NCBI RefSeq assembly: GCF_003838195.1
Contig: NZ_RCBY01000028.1
Coordinates: 1 to 52,502 of the forward strand
Length of the DNA stretch: 52,502 nt
Reading direction: 5' to 3'
Source of the DNA: Okeania hirsuta
GTDB lineage: Bacteria > Cyanobacteriota > Cyanobacteriia > Cyanobacteriales > Microcoleaceae
The notes under the pieces were generated by a model. That model saw only the letters and a program-made list of their open reading frames with translations. It made no database searches and was not told the origin of the DNA. Position 1 is the stretch's first letter, and the number at the start of each line of letters is the position of its first letter. Below are positions 39,065-47,151 of this stretch, piece after piece. Both the position numbers and the translations under genes were made by a program.

Positions 39065-39247
39065 ATGAAAATCATACAAAGTCGCATAGCAAAGGTTTTG
39101 CTTGCAAGTATTATCGCTCTCTTAACAATTTTTACATCTGTTGTTAGTCCTCAAGGAACCTCTGGTATTCTATTTGCTCAGAAACCTAATGGAGAATTAT
39201 CATACGCTAATACGCTCCCTAGTAGTGGACTGTTTCATCTAAAGTAG
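39065..39247 (+). CDS. Small secreted protein or N-terminal fragment
   Basis: 60 residues with a strong AGGAAGGG ribosome site. MKIIQSRIAKVLLASIIALL is a textbook signal-peptide start, with possible cleavage around ILFAQ (residues 36-40), leaving a mature piece of ~20 residues (KPNGELSYANTLPSSGLFHL). It may be a real small exported peptide or the stub of a longer gene cut off by the repeat-rich DNA beginning ~10 bases after its stop. I do not recognise the family. The 76-bp array lies downstream on the same strand. Confidence 0.5.
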   Translation: MKIIQSRIAKVLLASIIALLTIFTSVVSPQGTSGILFAQKPNGELSYANTLPSSGLFHLK

Positions 39248-39389
39248 AGAATATTTAGTAGGGTGCGTTTTCGACGTAATAGCCAACATGAAACACTGCG
39301 TGACATGAAAATGAAATGTAACGCACCACCTGTGTCAAATATTTCTATTCCAAATATTTTGGTTAGTGCGTTACGCTTTGGTTAGGAAA
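39248..39389 (+). repeat. GTGCGTT palindromic repeat leading into the array
   Basis: TAGGGTGCGTT at ~39260 pairs with AACGCACCACC at ~39321, giving a long imperfect hairpin; a second GTGCGTTACGC follows at ~39366. This looks like a dispersed palindromic element placed between the small secreted gene and the tandem array. Confidence 0.55.
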
Positions 39390-40055
39390 TTTTACTATCC
39401 ATCACCTCTGACTGGGTGCTTCATAAAATGAATTTACTATTGCTTTATACGCAATAGAAAGAAAATTTCACTACCCATCACCTCTGTCTGGGTGCTTCAT
39501 AAAATGAATTTACTATTGCTTTATACGCAATAGAAAGAAAATTTCACTACCCATCACCTCTGTCTGGGTGCTTCATAAAATGAATTTACTATTGCTTTAT
39601 ACGCAATAGAAAGAAAATTTCACTACCCATCACCTCTGTCTGGGTGCTTCATAAAATGAATTTACTATTGCTTTATACGCAATAGAAAGAAAATTTCACT
39701 ACCCATCACCTCTGTCTGGGTGCTTCATAAAATGAATTAACCATTGCTCTATACGCAATAGAAGGAAAATTCTACTACCCATCACCTCTGTCTGGGTGAT
39801 TCATAAAATGATTTTACTATTGCTTTATACGCAATAGAAGGAAAATTTCACTACCCATCACCTCTGCCGGAGTGCTTCATAAAATGATTTTACTATTGCT
39901 TTATACGCAATAGAAGGAAAATTTCACTATCCATCACCTCTGGTTGAGTGCTTCAGAAAATGAATTTATTATTGCTCTATACGCAATAGAAAGAAAATTT
40001 CACTATCCATCACCTCTGCCGGGGTGCTTCAGAAAATGAATTTCCATTGTGGCAA
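39390..40055 (+). repeat. 76-bp tandem array, nine copies, structured
   Basis: The landmark ATCACCTCTG occurs at 39401, 39477, 39553, 39629, 39705, 39781, 39857, 39933 and 40009: exactly 76 bases each time. Each unit can form hairpins: ACCCA/TGGGT (or CACC/GGTG), TTCAT-AAA-ATGAA, and CTATTGC-TTTATAC-GCAATAG. Changes among copies mostly leave the last stem intact (loop TTTATAC or TCTATAC). 76 is not a multiple of 3 and stops occur in all frames, so it is not a coding repeat. Inner copies are nearly identical and outer copies diverge. Likely an RNA-level or protein-binding array; function unknown. Confidence 0.9.
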
Positions 40056-40156
40056 GAGAAAGTTGTACCTTAAAAATTTGCCATTGCATAATTTTAGATA
40101 AAACAGTTCACTACTAGACTCTTGGGTTTGGAGACCAAACCCCTACTCCCTACTCC
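40056..40156. other. Short region with a perfect hairpin and CCCTACT heptamers
   Basis: GGGTTTGG-AGA-CCAAACCC at 40124-40142 is a perfect 8-bp hairpin located just past the stop of the minus-strand membrane protein gene, so it could end that transcript, though no T-run follows. CCCTACT repeats follow to ~40180 and overlap the gene's last codons. Confidence 0.5.
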
Positions 40157-41908
40157 CTACTCCCTACTCCCTACTCCCTTCCCCAAAATACAATTAGCAT
40201 CCAAAACAAATAAACTATCATTCCGAAAAACAGTGCAAATAGGTATAGTCGTTGCCAAAGCAGAAATATATCCTAACTGCAAAAAAGTAACCGCATCCTG
40301 TGCAGATTCATATTGCATTAACCAACTATTATCCTCAACATATTCTGGCGTAAAACTACCACGATGTAGCATCCAAAAATCAACTCCATACTTTTGAATA
40401 AAATTTTTCACATCCATTAAATCTGAACTATATTGAGCCAAAATTAAATCTATAGTTCGTTGGCGAAACTGACTATAATAACCAACCTGATAAGGAATAG
40501 CATATTCCCTACCCAACAAAATAGAACGTTGAGCAAATGTAGGTAACAAATTTGCCTCCTCCTCCAAAGAAGCAATCAGAATATCTTCAGGTTGTTCTTG
40601 AAAAAATTCATATAAATCTGTAGCTCTACCCACTTTATATTTCACCAGAGGAAAACCTTTAACAAAAGCAGGATATAACACCAGAGATGCCATAATTAAA
40701 CTTGTTAAAATTAAGGAAATAATACCCTGAATTTTTACAGGAGATTTTTGTGTATTTTCTGCCCAATTAAACAAAGCATCAATAATTAAAGTTAAAGCGA
40801 TCGCCGTTGCCAAAGCAATAATTATGCGGAAACTTAATCCTGTATATCTACTCGGAAGATGTAACCGAAAAAGTAAGGCATGAGCAATGAAAAACATTGC
40901 CAAAGATGACAGTAATAGATGTACTAACAACCAAATTCTATTAGTAATATTTCTGATTAAAGGAAAAGCAGATTTAAAAGCCAATAAAAACGGCAATACT
41001 AACCCCGCACATTGAGTAGCTGGAGTAAATAAAGACTTGGGAAACATTCCACTACGTTTGCCAGTTAACCAAAAATCTTTTGGATGAACGTGAAAAAAAG
41101 TACTCCTCCCATTTGGATAAAATTCTCTTAATTCCATTGCTGCTTCTCGACTAATAGCAGGTCCGAATTCTGAAGAACTTAAAGCGTAGGGTAATAAAAC
41201 AAAAAATGCCGTGCTTAAACCAACTCCACAAAATAGAAAAGTCCGTTTTTCTGATGATAACTGAAACCTCCCATTTTTCCAGTAAATTAGTTGGAAAATT
41301 AGAATGCCAGAAGCGATAAATACATATTGAGGATAAAATAATCCGACCAGAGCAATCGCTATTCCCATTCTGACCAATGAACCTTGGAGTAAATAATATA
41401 AAAAAGCCAGAAAAAATGGATAAACAAATGCTCTAGGTGTAGCAGAAGCAACATCATCTTTCATCCAAATAGCTTGATTCATTACCAAAGCAGCAATAAA
41501 TCCTGCCATTGGTACTGGTAATATCTCTAAACAGATTTGAAAAATATAGTAAGTACAAATTAAACCCAAAATAAAAGGGATAATTTTGGCAAAGATAAAC
41601 GGGTTAATTCCTATAATTGCTGCACTTTTATAAAGTAAAGTATATCCTGCTGGAGCTACTGACTGAAAATAATTAGCAATTAAATCATTGGGGAATAAAT
41701 CTGGATAAAAAAAACGCTGCATCCAAAAAATATGTTGTCTAGCATCATCTTGAATACTCAGACTACTAGCAAAAGCTTTTTTAAGTGTCATAAAAGCATA
41801 AATTGTAGCAAAAGTCATGCTAAGGCTAAACCAAAATATCACCCCTTTACAAGATTTTTCATCTACGATAGGGGTAGTTAAAAATTTATGTATATTTGTC
41901 ATTAACAT
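40157..41908 (-). CDS. Multi-pass membrane protein, GT-C glycosyltransferase-like
   Basis: 583 residues with about ten to twelve hydrophobic helices. The first extracytoplasmic loop begins SIQDDARQHIFWMQRFFYPD; an acidic DD pair in the first long loop is where GT-C enzymes hold catalytic acids. A soluble tail of ~150 residues (from DLYEFFQEQPEDIL) ends the protein. I recall similar uncharacterised cyanobacterial proteins. The last few codons (GKGVGSRE) lie in a CCCTACT-type repeat, so the original C-terminus may have been altered. A lipid-linked sugar substrate is inferred. Confidence 0.65.
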   Translation of the reverse strand: MLMTNIHKFLTTPIVDEKSCKGVIFWFSLSMTFATIYAFMTLKKAFASSLSIQDDARQHIFWMQRFFYPDLFPNDLIANYFQSVAPAGYTLLYKSAAIIGINPFIFAKIIPFILGLICTYYIFQICLEILPVPMAGFIAALVMNQAIWMKDDVASATPRAFVYPFFLAFLYYLLQGSLVRMGIAIALVGLFYPQYVFIASGILIFQLIYWKNGRFQLSSEKRTFLFCGVGLSTAFFVLLPYALSSSEFGPAISREAAMELREFYPNGRSTFFHVHPKDFWLTGKRSGMFPKSLFTPATQCAGLVLPFLLAFKSAFPLIRNITNRIWLLVHLLLSSLAMFFIAHALLFRLHLPSRYTGLSFRIIIALATAIALTLIIDALFNWAENTQKSPVKIQGIISLILTSLIMASLVLYPAFVKGFPLVKYKVGRATDLYEFFQEQPEDILIASLEEEANLLPTFAQRSILLGREYAIPYQVGYYSQFRQRTIDLILAQYSSDLMDVKNFIQKYGVDFWMLHRGSFTPEYVEDNSWLMQYESAQDAVTFLQLGYISALATTIPICTVFRNDSLFVLDANCILGKGVGSRE

Positions 41909-41967
41909 ATAATCAAGAATTGATTGAATAGGCAGATTTTAACAGATATTTAAAATAATTTTTTATA

Positions 41968-42449
41968 CTATTGGGACTTAAACATTTTATGATCAAAAAA
42001 TGGCTGATAGTCAGTCTAGATAAGGGAATTACGTCAATGCCATAAAAATTCCTAGAACCCTTGTTCATTAATGGATAATTGATAATTACCTTTGGTTAAA
42101 ACCGAGAGGATTGAATATCAGGAAATATTATTTTTTCTCTTGTTCGATTGGATATGGCGAGGAGACCCGTTCTTGCAGACTCGCTCCGCTGTTAGCGTTT
42201 GCGGTAGCATTCCGGAATGGAAAGCTTTGCGGTAGCAAACGCCATCCCACCCTACGGGAAGCTCCGCTAACGACCACTTTTTTTTCCTTTAAAATGGGAA
42301 GCTTTAAACCAGAATTATTTAATTATTAATTATTAATTATTAATTATTAATTATTCGGTAATTAAGGATTTATGCCTTTTTGACATCAAAGCCTCTTTCT
42401 GTATATGCTTGAGACTATTTTACAACTCGATTTTGTATAATTACCACTA
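41968..42449 (+). mobile_element. Miniature element (TGGGACTTA ends) with two further repeats nested inside
   Basis: Outer ends TTGGGACTTA at ~41970 and TAATTACCACTA at 42449. The left part stops after CTAGAACCCTTG; the right part resumes at GATTTATGCCTTTTTGACAT. Removing 42065-42362 leaves about 184 bp that match the copy at 42829-43035. The insert starts ATTAATGGATAATTGATAAT and ends ATTATTCGGTAATT. Confidence 0.65.
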
Positions 42450-42828
42450 TAAAAATTATCATACTGGTAAGTTACAGTATTCTGGTTTTCAGAGAACATT
42501 ATCCCGGAAATATTAGCTGAAATAAAAATACAAAAACCATACTTTAAACAGGTTAAAATGCTATATTAATACCGCATCAATTGCTTTATAAAGCTTTAAA
42601 AAAAACAGGGTTATCTGATTTTAATTGGTAAATTAAAATGGTTGAATCTATTCAAAAAAGATTGACATATTGAAATATATTATAAATTTTATTATGATTA
42701 ATTTAAGATTTTTAAAAGCAAAAAAACTGTATAATTTCAATTTAAAAATAGAACTAAAAATGCAATCAATTTATTTTTTTGCAGTTCTAAATATGTAATA
42801 ATATTAGTCGCTAAATTCCTTGAATTAT

Positions 42829-43035
42829 TAGTGGTACTTACACATTTTATGGTCAAAAAATGCCTATTTGCGTAGCATTCCGCAGGAAGAATCTGTCTGC
42901 ATAAGGGAATTACGTCAATGCCCTAAAAATGCCTGGAACCCTTGGTAGTCAAAGAATTATACCTTTTTGACGTGAAGCTCTCTATCTGTATATATTTGAG
43001 ACTATTTTATCACTCTACGAGGGTGTAAGTCCCAT
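42829..43035 (+). mobile_element. Second copy of the TGGGACTTA-ended element, carrying a micro-repeat
   Basis: Left end TAGTGGTACTTACAC and right end GGTGTAAGTCCCA form imperfect inverted repeats. A micro-repeat (TTTGCGTAGCATTCCGCAGG) sits at 42866-42888. Another partial copy is at ~7412-7530. Confidence 0.65.
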
Positions 43036-43259
43036 GACGAAGATATACAAGAAAAATAATTACTTGTTTAGCACTATCTAATTTGTTGATGACAAAAATC
43101 TAGTAAAAAATATGTTGATTATAACTAACGATAACTCCATTAAGTTATATGTAATTTTCTACACCATACTGTATGGCCAACGCCAGGTCTATCATCAAAA
43201 TTTATTGTGATATCATCAGACTCATAACATTTACTTAATAAGCAACTTTAAGACCTTTA

Positions 43260-43652
43260 ATGGAACCACCAATTGAAAGAATACGACTTTCTCAAACAGC
43301 TAAAGATCAGTTAACTAAGCTGAAACGTAATACCAAAATAGACCAATGGAATATTCTTTGTCGTTGGGCATTTTGTTGCTCTTTAGCAGAATCAAGCATT
43401 CCCTCTCTAGTACCAACCCCTGCTGATAGTAATTTAGAATTAACATGGAGAATTTTCGGTGGAGAATTTTCTGACATCTTTTTATTAGCTCTAAAGCAAC
43501 GTTGTTATAATGATCGAATAGCCATAGAAAGAGAAACTTTGGCCACTCAGTTTCGTCTACACTTGCATCGAGGTATTGGATATTTAGCTGGTAACCCAAA
43601 TATCAAAAGGATAGAAGACTTAATTGCAACTGTGATTCCTTCTCTCGACTAA
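43260..43652 (+). CDS. dndE: DndE, DNA phosphorothioation protein (orphan)
   Basis: 130 residues matching DndE: start IERIRLSQTAKDQLTKLKR, WNILCRWAFCCSLAE, PADSNLELTWRIFGGE and FRLHLHRGIGYLAGN. In dnd systems DndE works with DndC and DndD (and cysteine desulfurase DndA or IscS) to put sulfur into the DNA backbone; it binds nicked DNA as a tetramer. Here dndA-D are not within the ~9 kb on either side, unlike usual dndBCDE operons. It may be a leftover, may serve a remote operon, or may have been reused. The product is intact and of normal length. Confidence 0.85.
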   Translation: MEPPIERIRLSQTAKDQLTKLKRNTKIDQWNILCRWAFCCSLAESSIPSLVPTPADSNLELTWRIFGGEFSDIFLLALKQRCYNDRIAIERETLATQFRLHLHRGIGYLAGNPNIKRIEDLIATVIPSLD

Positions 43653-43874
43653 ATTTTAACTCTAAACATTTAATGTTTAGGTATCTCTTGTTATGTAGAG
43701 TAAATATAATTTATGTAACTAAATTGTTACATCAAATTGTAAATAAATAATAGAAGAAGTTGAGTCAATACAAGTAATAAACTAAGTTAATAGTATAGAA
43801 GCATTCTTATCCTAAAGTTGGAGGTACAACAGCTAGGTAGGTTAAATATTGGAACAATAAAAAGGAGATATGCA
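43653..43874. other. Leader of the ComFB-like gene
   Basis: AT-rich, 222 bases. TAAACATTTAATGTTTA at ~43663-43679 is a short perfect hairpin that could end the dndE transcript. The ribosome site AAAGGAG (43861-43867) fixes the ComFB start at 43875. Confidence 0.5.
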
Positions 43875-44303
43875 ATGATTCATGCTAACTCTAAAAAGAA
43901 ATATCTAAATGTCATGGAAGATATGGTAGCACAGGAAGTAAATCGCCAAATTACCTTATTACCTCAAAAGTTAGCGAAATATATTAAGCGAGTTGATGTA
44001 GAAACTTATGCGCTGAATCGTCTCCCACCCTTATATGCTTCTAGTCAGGAAGGCTGGAAGTTTCAAACAAAAAAAGCACAAGAAGATTATAGAAAGGAGA
44101 TTGTGGTGGTCGTACGTCATGCTTTTGCAGCAGTACAAAGAGACTTGTTGAAAAGCTCAACTCCTCTATTTACAGAGGAAACCAAAAAAGTATCCTCCTT
44201 AGTAACAAAAGCAGGAGGATCTACGGCAGAAAATAAAGAAAGCAGTAAAAATTATAATTGGAAGCATAGTCAGTACTATCACTTAGGGAGTTCTAGAAGA
44301 TAA
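43875..44303 (+). CDS. ComFB-family protein (CdgR-like c-di-GMP receptor)
   Basis: 142 residues from the ATG at 43875, chosen for the AAAGGAG site; a longer frame from 43818 lacks one. The family core is clear: YLNVMEDMVAQEVNRQI, LPQKLAKYIKRVDVETYALN, RLPPLYASSQEGW. In cyanobacteria ComFB-type proteins have been identified as cyclic dinucleotide receptors (CdgR) that affect cell size; I infer the same here. The Ser/Lys-rich tail after residue ~110 is unstructured. Its TAA stop is part of the TAAGTA target duplication of the MITE that follows. Confidence 0.8.
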   Translation: MIHANSKKKYLNVMEDMVAQEVNRQITLLPQKLAKYIKRVDVETYALNRLPPLYASSQEGWKFQTKKAQEDYRKEIVVVVRHAFAAVQRDLLKSSTPLFTEETKKVSSLVTKAGGSTAENKESSKNYNWKHSQYYHLGSSRR

Positions 44304-44306
44304 GTA

Positions 44307-44547
44307 GGGTTTGCGTATGGAAAGTCTTTTGGTAGAGGTAGGAGTCAGGAAGACCTCCTCAGAAGTCAGGAGAAATGGGAATTATAGAGGGGGTCGTCGG
44401 AAAAATTGTCCCTTGATTTTTCTGCCATAATCGTCCTAAAATACTAGCTTTATGCAGCTCTTTCCACCGAAAAGCTTATACTTTTTTAGACAAAAAAATG
44501 CTACAACCTTATATCTGTCAATGCTTTGATTTTTAATCAGCAAGCCC
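44307..44547 (+). mobile_element. MITE (GGGTTTGCTGA family) at the comFB stop codon, TSD TAAGTA
   Basis: 241-bp element, same orientation as the 3909 copy. TAAGTA flanks it at 44301-44306 and 44548-44553; the first copy supplies the stop codon of the ComFB-like gene. Left end GGGTTTGCGTATGG is slightly decayed, right end AATCAGCAAGCCC. GACTTCC-type sequence lies inside. Confidence 0.8.
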
Positions 44548-44660
44548 TAAGTATATTGTGAAATGGCTATTACCAACTTAACCATTAGCCATTTAGCCAA
44601 TTTTTTTCTTAAATTTTTCTCGCAAGATCGAGATAGATAGCTAAAACATTCTTACTTCTG

Positions 44661-45473
44661 CTATAATAAAGGGAAAAAATGTCCTACTGGCCCTTGACCA
44701 AGACCAATTTCTAAAGCATACTCCAAAGCATTTGTGACATAATCCTTCGCCAATTTAACTGCAGAAAATAAATCTTTCCCTTGAGCTAAATTAGCAGCGA
44801 TAGCTGCCGAGAGAGTACAACCAGTGCCATGAGTATTATTAGTCTCCACCGTAGCAGTCCTTAAAATTTCAAACTGCGCTCCATCAAACCAAACATCTAC
44901 TCCTAGTAACTCATTCTTCATGGCTCCCCCCTTGACTAAAACTGTTTTTGCTCCTAGCCTGTGAATTTCCTGAGCAGCCATCTGCATATCATCTAGGTTA
45001 TTAATCTCTAAACCCGTAAAAATCTCTGCCTCATAAATGTTAGGAGTAACAATAGTCGCCTTAGGCAGCAAAACATTCTGTATAGCTTCCACAGCCAAAT
45101 CATCAATCAACTGAACACCTGCACGGGAGACCATCACTGGGTCTATTACTAATTTATTTAAATTTAAAGCTTCTATCTCTTCAGCTACGGCCAAGATAAT
45201 TTCCTGACTCAATAACATTCCGGTCTTAGTTGCTTGTACGCCTATATCCGTAACAACAACTTGAATTTGTGCTTTTACCGCTTCTGGGGACAAAGCGTCA
45301 ACCCTATTTACTCCCAAAGTATTTTGAGCAGTAATACAAGTCAAAGCACTCGTACCATGAACACAATGAAAAGCAAAAGTACGCAGGTCTGCCTGAATAC
45401 CCGCTCCACCACCACTATCAGATCCAGCAATAGTCAAAGCAACAGGAATACTTGATGCCTTTAAATTATTCAT
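44661..45473 (-). CDS. thiD: Hydroxymethylpyrimidine/phosphomethylpyrimidine kinase
   Basis: 270-residue ribokinase-fold enzyme that phosphorylates HMP and HMP-phosphate to HMP-PP in thiamine synthesis. Motifs: start ALTIAGSDSGGGAGIQADLR, KTGMLLS, VIDPVMVSRAG, TPNIYEAEIFTG, VLVKGGA and the anion-hole/catalytic NTHGTGCTLSAAI. Length and motifs are normal. No TPP riboswitch was recognised in the 289-base leader toward ftsZ, where I see only AT-rich sequence and short TAGTCAGTAGTCAATAGTC runs. Confidence 0.95.
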   Translation of the reverse strand: MNNLKASSIPVALTIAGSDSGGGAGIQADLRTFAFHCVHGTSALTCITAQNTLGVNRVDALSPEAVKAQIQVVVTDIGVQATKTGMLLSQEIILAVAEEIEALNLNKLVIDPVMVSRAGVQLIDDLAVEAIQNVLLPKATIVTPNIYEAEIFTGLEINNLDDMQMAAQEIHRLGAKTVLVKGGAMKNELLGVDVWFDGAQFEILRTATVETNNTHGTGCTLSAAIAANLAQGKDLFSAVKLAKDYVTNALEYALEIGLGQGPVGHFFPLL

Positions 45474-45762
45474 ATTATCAAATTTAGTAGTCAGTAGTCA
45501 ATAGTCTGTAGTTACTTTTAAATAAATAGAACTTATGCACAAATACTGCATAACATTTATAAACTATAGTTAAACCTATAGTGCCACACTATATAAACGT
45601 GTTAACCACTAAAGAATGCCTAAATTTACCTCTAACTAAACTACTATTAACTTAATCAACTTCTTTAAATTGCACTGCCGTGCAAGGCCAACAAATTTGA
45701 TATAACAATTAATAGAATTGACCTGGATGTCAATATCAAGAAAATTCCCTTGCTTTAACCAT

Positions 45763-47034
45763 CTATCTATTAGTAGGTGGAGTCCGTCGCCTTTGCAGAA
45801 AATCAGGAATATCCAATCCTGGTAATTTTTTCTGCTTCTCAGTGCTTTGAGTTGGAGTTGGAGTTGGAGTTGGTATCGACCTTCTTGGCTGTGCTATTTC
45901 CTGGGTAGGATTCATTTGTGCTTCTCCACTAAAACCAGTTGCTATGACAGTAATTTTGATTTCTCCCTGCAATTTCTCATCAATTACAGCCCCAAAAATA
46001 ATATTGGCATTAGGATCGACAACTTCATAGATAGTCTCAGCAGCAGTATTAACTTCATGTAACGTTAAATCAGTTCCGCCAGTAATATTAAAGACCACCC
46101 CTCTAGCTCCTTCCACAGAAGATTCCAGTAAAGGAGAAGAAATGGCCATATTTGCTGCTTCTCTTGCCCTAGACTTCCCAGACCCCATACCAATTCCCAT
46201 CAACGCCGAACCTGCATCTGCCATCACTGCTCGTACATCGGCAAAGTCAACGTTCACCAACCCAGGCACAGTAATAATATCTGAAATTCCCTGTATACCT
46301 TGACGTAATATATCATCTGCAATTCTAAAAGCTTCCTGTACGGGAGTTTGTTCATTAATTACAGATAGCAAACGATTATTGGGAATTACGATTAAAGTAT
46401 CAACTCTACTTTGTAAAGCAGCAACTCCTTCATCAGCTTGAGTAATTCGACGTCTTCCCTCGAAAGTGAAGGGACGCGTCACAATACCCACTGTCAGAGA
46501 TCCTGCTTCTTTAGCAATTTCAGCTATAACGGGTGCTGCACCAGTACCAGTGCCACCTCCCATTCCAGCAGTAATAAATACTAAATCGGGGTGGTCTAAA
46601 GCATTAGCTATTTCATCCCTAGATTCTTCAGCCGCTTTTTGGCCAATAGCCGGATTACCCCCTGCCCCCAAACCTCTTGTGAGTTTTTGTCCAAGTTGTA
46701 AGCGTTTAGGAGCATTGGACAGGGTTAGAGCTTGGGCATCTGTATTAACTGTCCAGAATTCTATACCAGAAACCTCACTAGCAATCATTCGGTTAACAGC
46801 ATTGCCGCCACCCCCTCCAACACCTATTACTTTAATTTTTGCTGTATTACTTGGCACAATATCATCACTCCTAGATTCTTCCTTTGGGGTGGCTTTGGGG
46901 TCATAATTTTGTTCTCCATAAAGTCCCGAGCTATTGCGAAAGGGATTAGAGACATTTTTTGGTAATGGAAAATTTCCTTGTCCTTGGGATTGGGGACTTT
47001 CACTGTTGACCCCTTGTTGATTATTCACTATCAT
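45763..47034 (-). CDS. ftsZ: Cell division protein FtsZ
   Basis: 423 residues. A ~65-residue polar N-terminal extension, common in cyanobacteria, precedes the GTPase core: [12 protein letters not shown] (from 72), tubulin signature GGGTGTG (159-165) and T7 loop NVDFADV (261-267), which supplies the Asp residues for hydrolysis. The extreme C-terminus has the conserved peptide [10 protein letters not shown], used to bind partners, after a Thr-Pro repeat linker. ftsQ lies upstream on the same strand, separated by a dead transposon. Confidence 0.97.
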   Translation of the reverse strand: MIVNNQQGVNSESPQSQGQGNFPLPKNVSNPFRNSSGLYGEQNYDPKATPKEESRSDDIVPSNTAKIKVIGVGGGGGNAVNRMIASEVSGIEFWTVNTDAQALTLSNAPKRLQLGQKLTRGLGAGGNPAIGQKAAEESRDEIANALDHPDLVFITAGMGGGTGTGAAPVIAEIAKEAGSLTVGIVTRPFTFEGRRRITQADEGVAALQSRVDTLIVIPNNRLLSVINEQTPVQEAFRIADDILRQGIQGISDIITVPGLVNVDFADVRAVMADAGSALMGIGMGSGKSRAREAANMAISSPLLESSVEGARGVVFNITGGTDLTLHEVNTAAETIYEVVDPNANIIFGAVIDEKLQGEIKITVIATGFSGEAQMNPTQEIAQPRRSIPTPTPTPTQSTEKQKKLPGLDIPDFLQRRRTPPTNR

Positions 47035-47151
47035 TTTTGGGGATGGTAGATATATAGTATTTTTGACTTTTAATTTAATTTATACCTTATTACCAGAATA
47101 GCTCTTAGCATAGGTTAATTAGTCATATTCTAAAGTATGGTGAAGTTATCT

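Larger units (their letters stand above)
41909..43259. repeat. 1.35-kb gap with nested miniature elements
   Basis: No gene (the plus frame 42111-42329 is repeat). 41968-42449 is a nested set: an outer element, an inserted AATTAATAATTA/CTCC element at ~42065-42362, and within that a GC-rich repeat at ~42142-42273. 42450-42828 is AT-rich with nothing seen. 42829-43035 is a simpler copy of the outer element carrying a micro-repeat. 43036-43259 is plain sequence that should hold the dndE promoter; I see no clear boxes. Confidence 0.65.

Noticed and set aside
39390-40055. CRISPR array
   Set aside because: The whole 76-bp unit repeats; there are no unique spacers between repeats and no cas genes in the window.
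42111-42329. 72-codon plus-strand frame
   Set aside because: Spans nested repeats, including the GC-rich element; not a gene.
45474-45762. TPP riboswitch before thiD
   Set aside because: I could not find the conserved CTGAGA and ACCTGATC-type blocks.
46466-46906. 146-codon frame opposite ftsZ
   Set aside because: Shadow of ftsZ glycine-rich codons read as proline.
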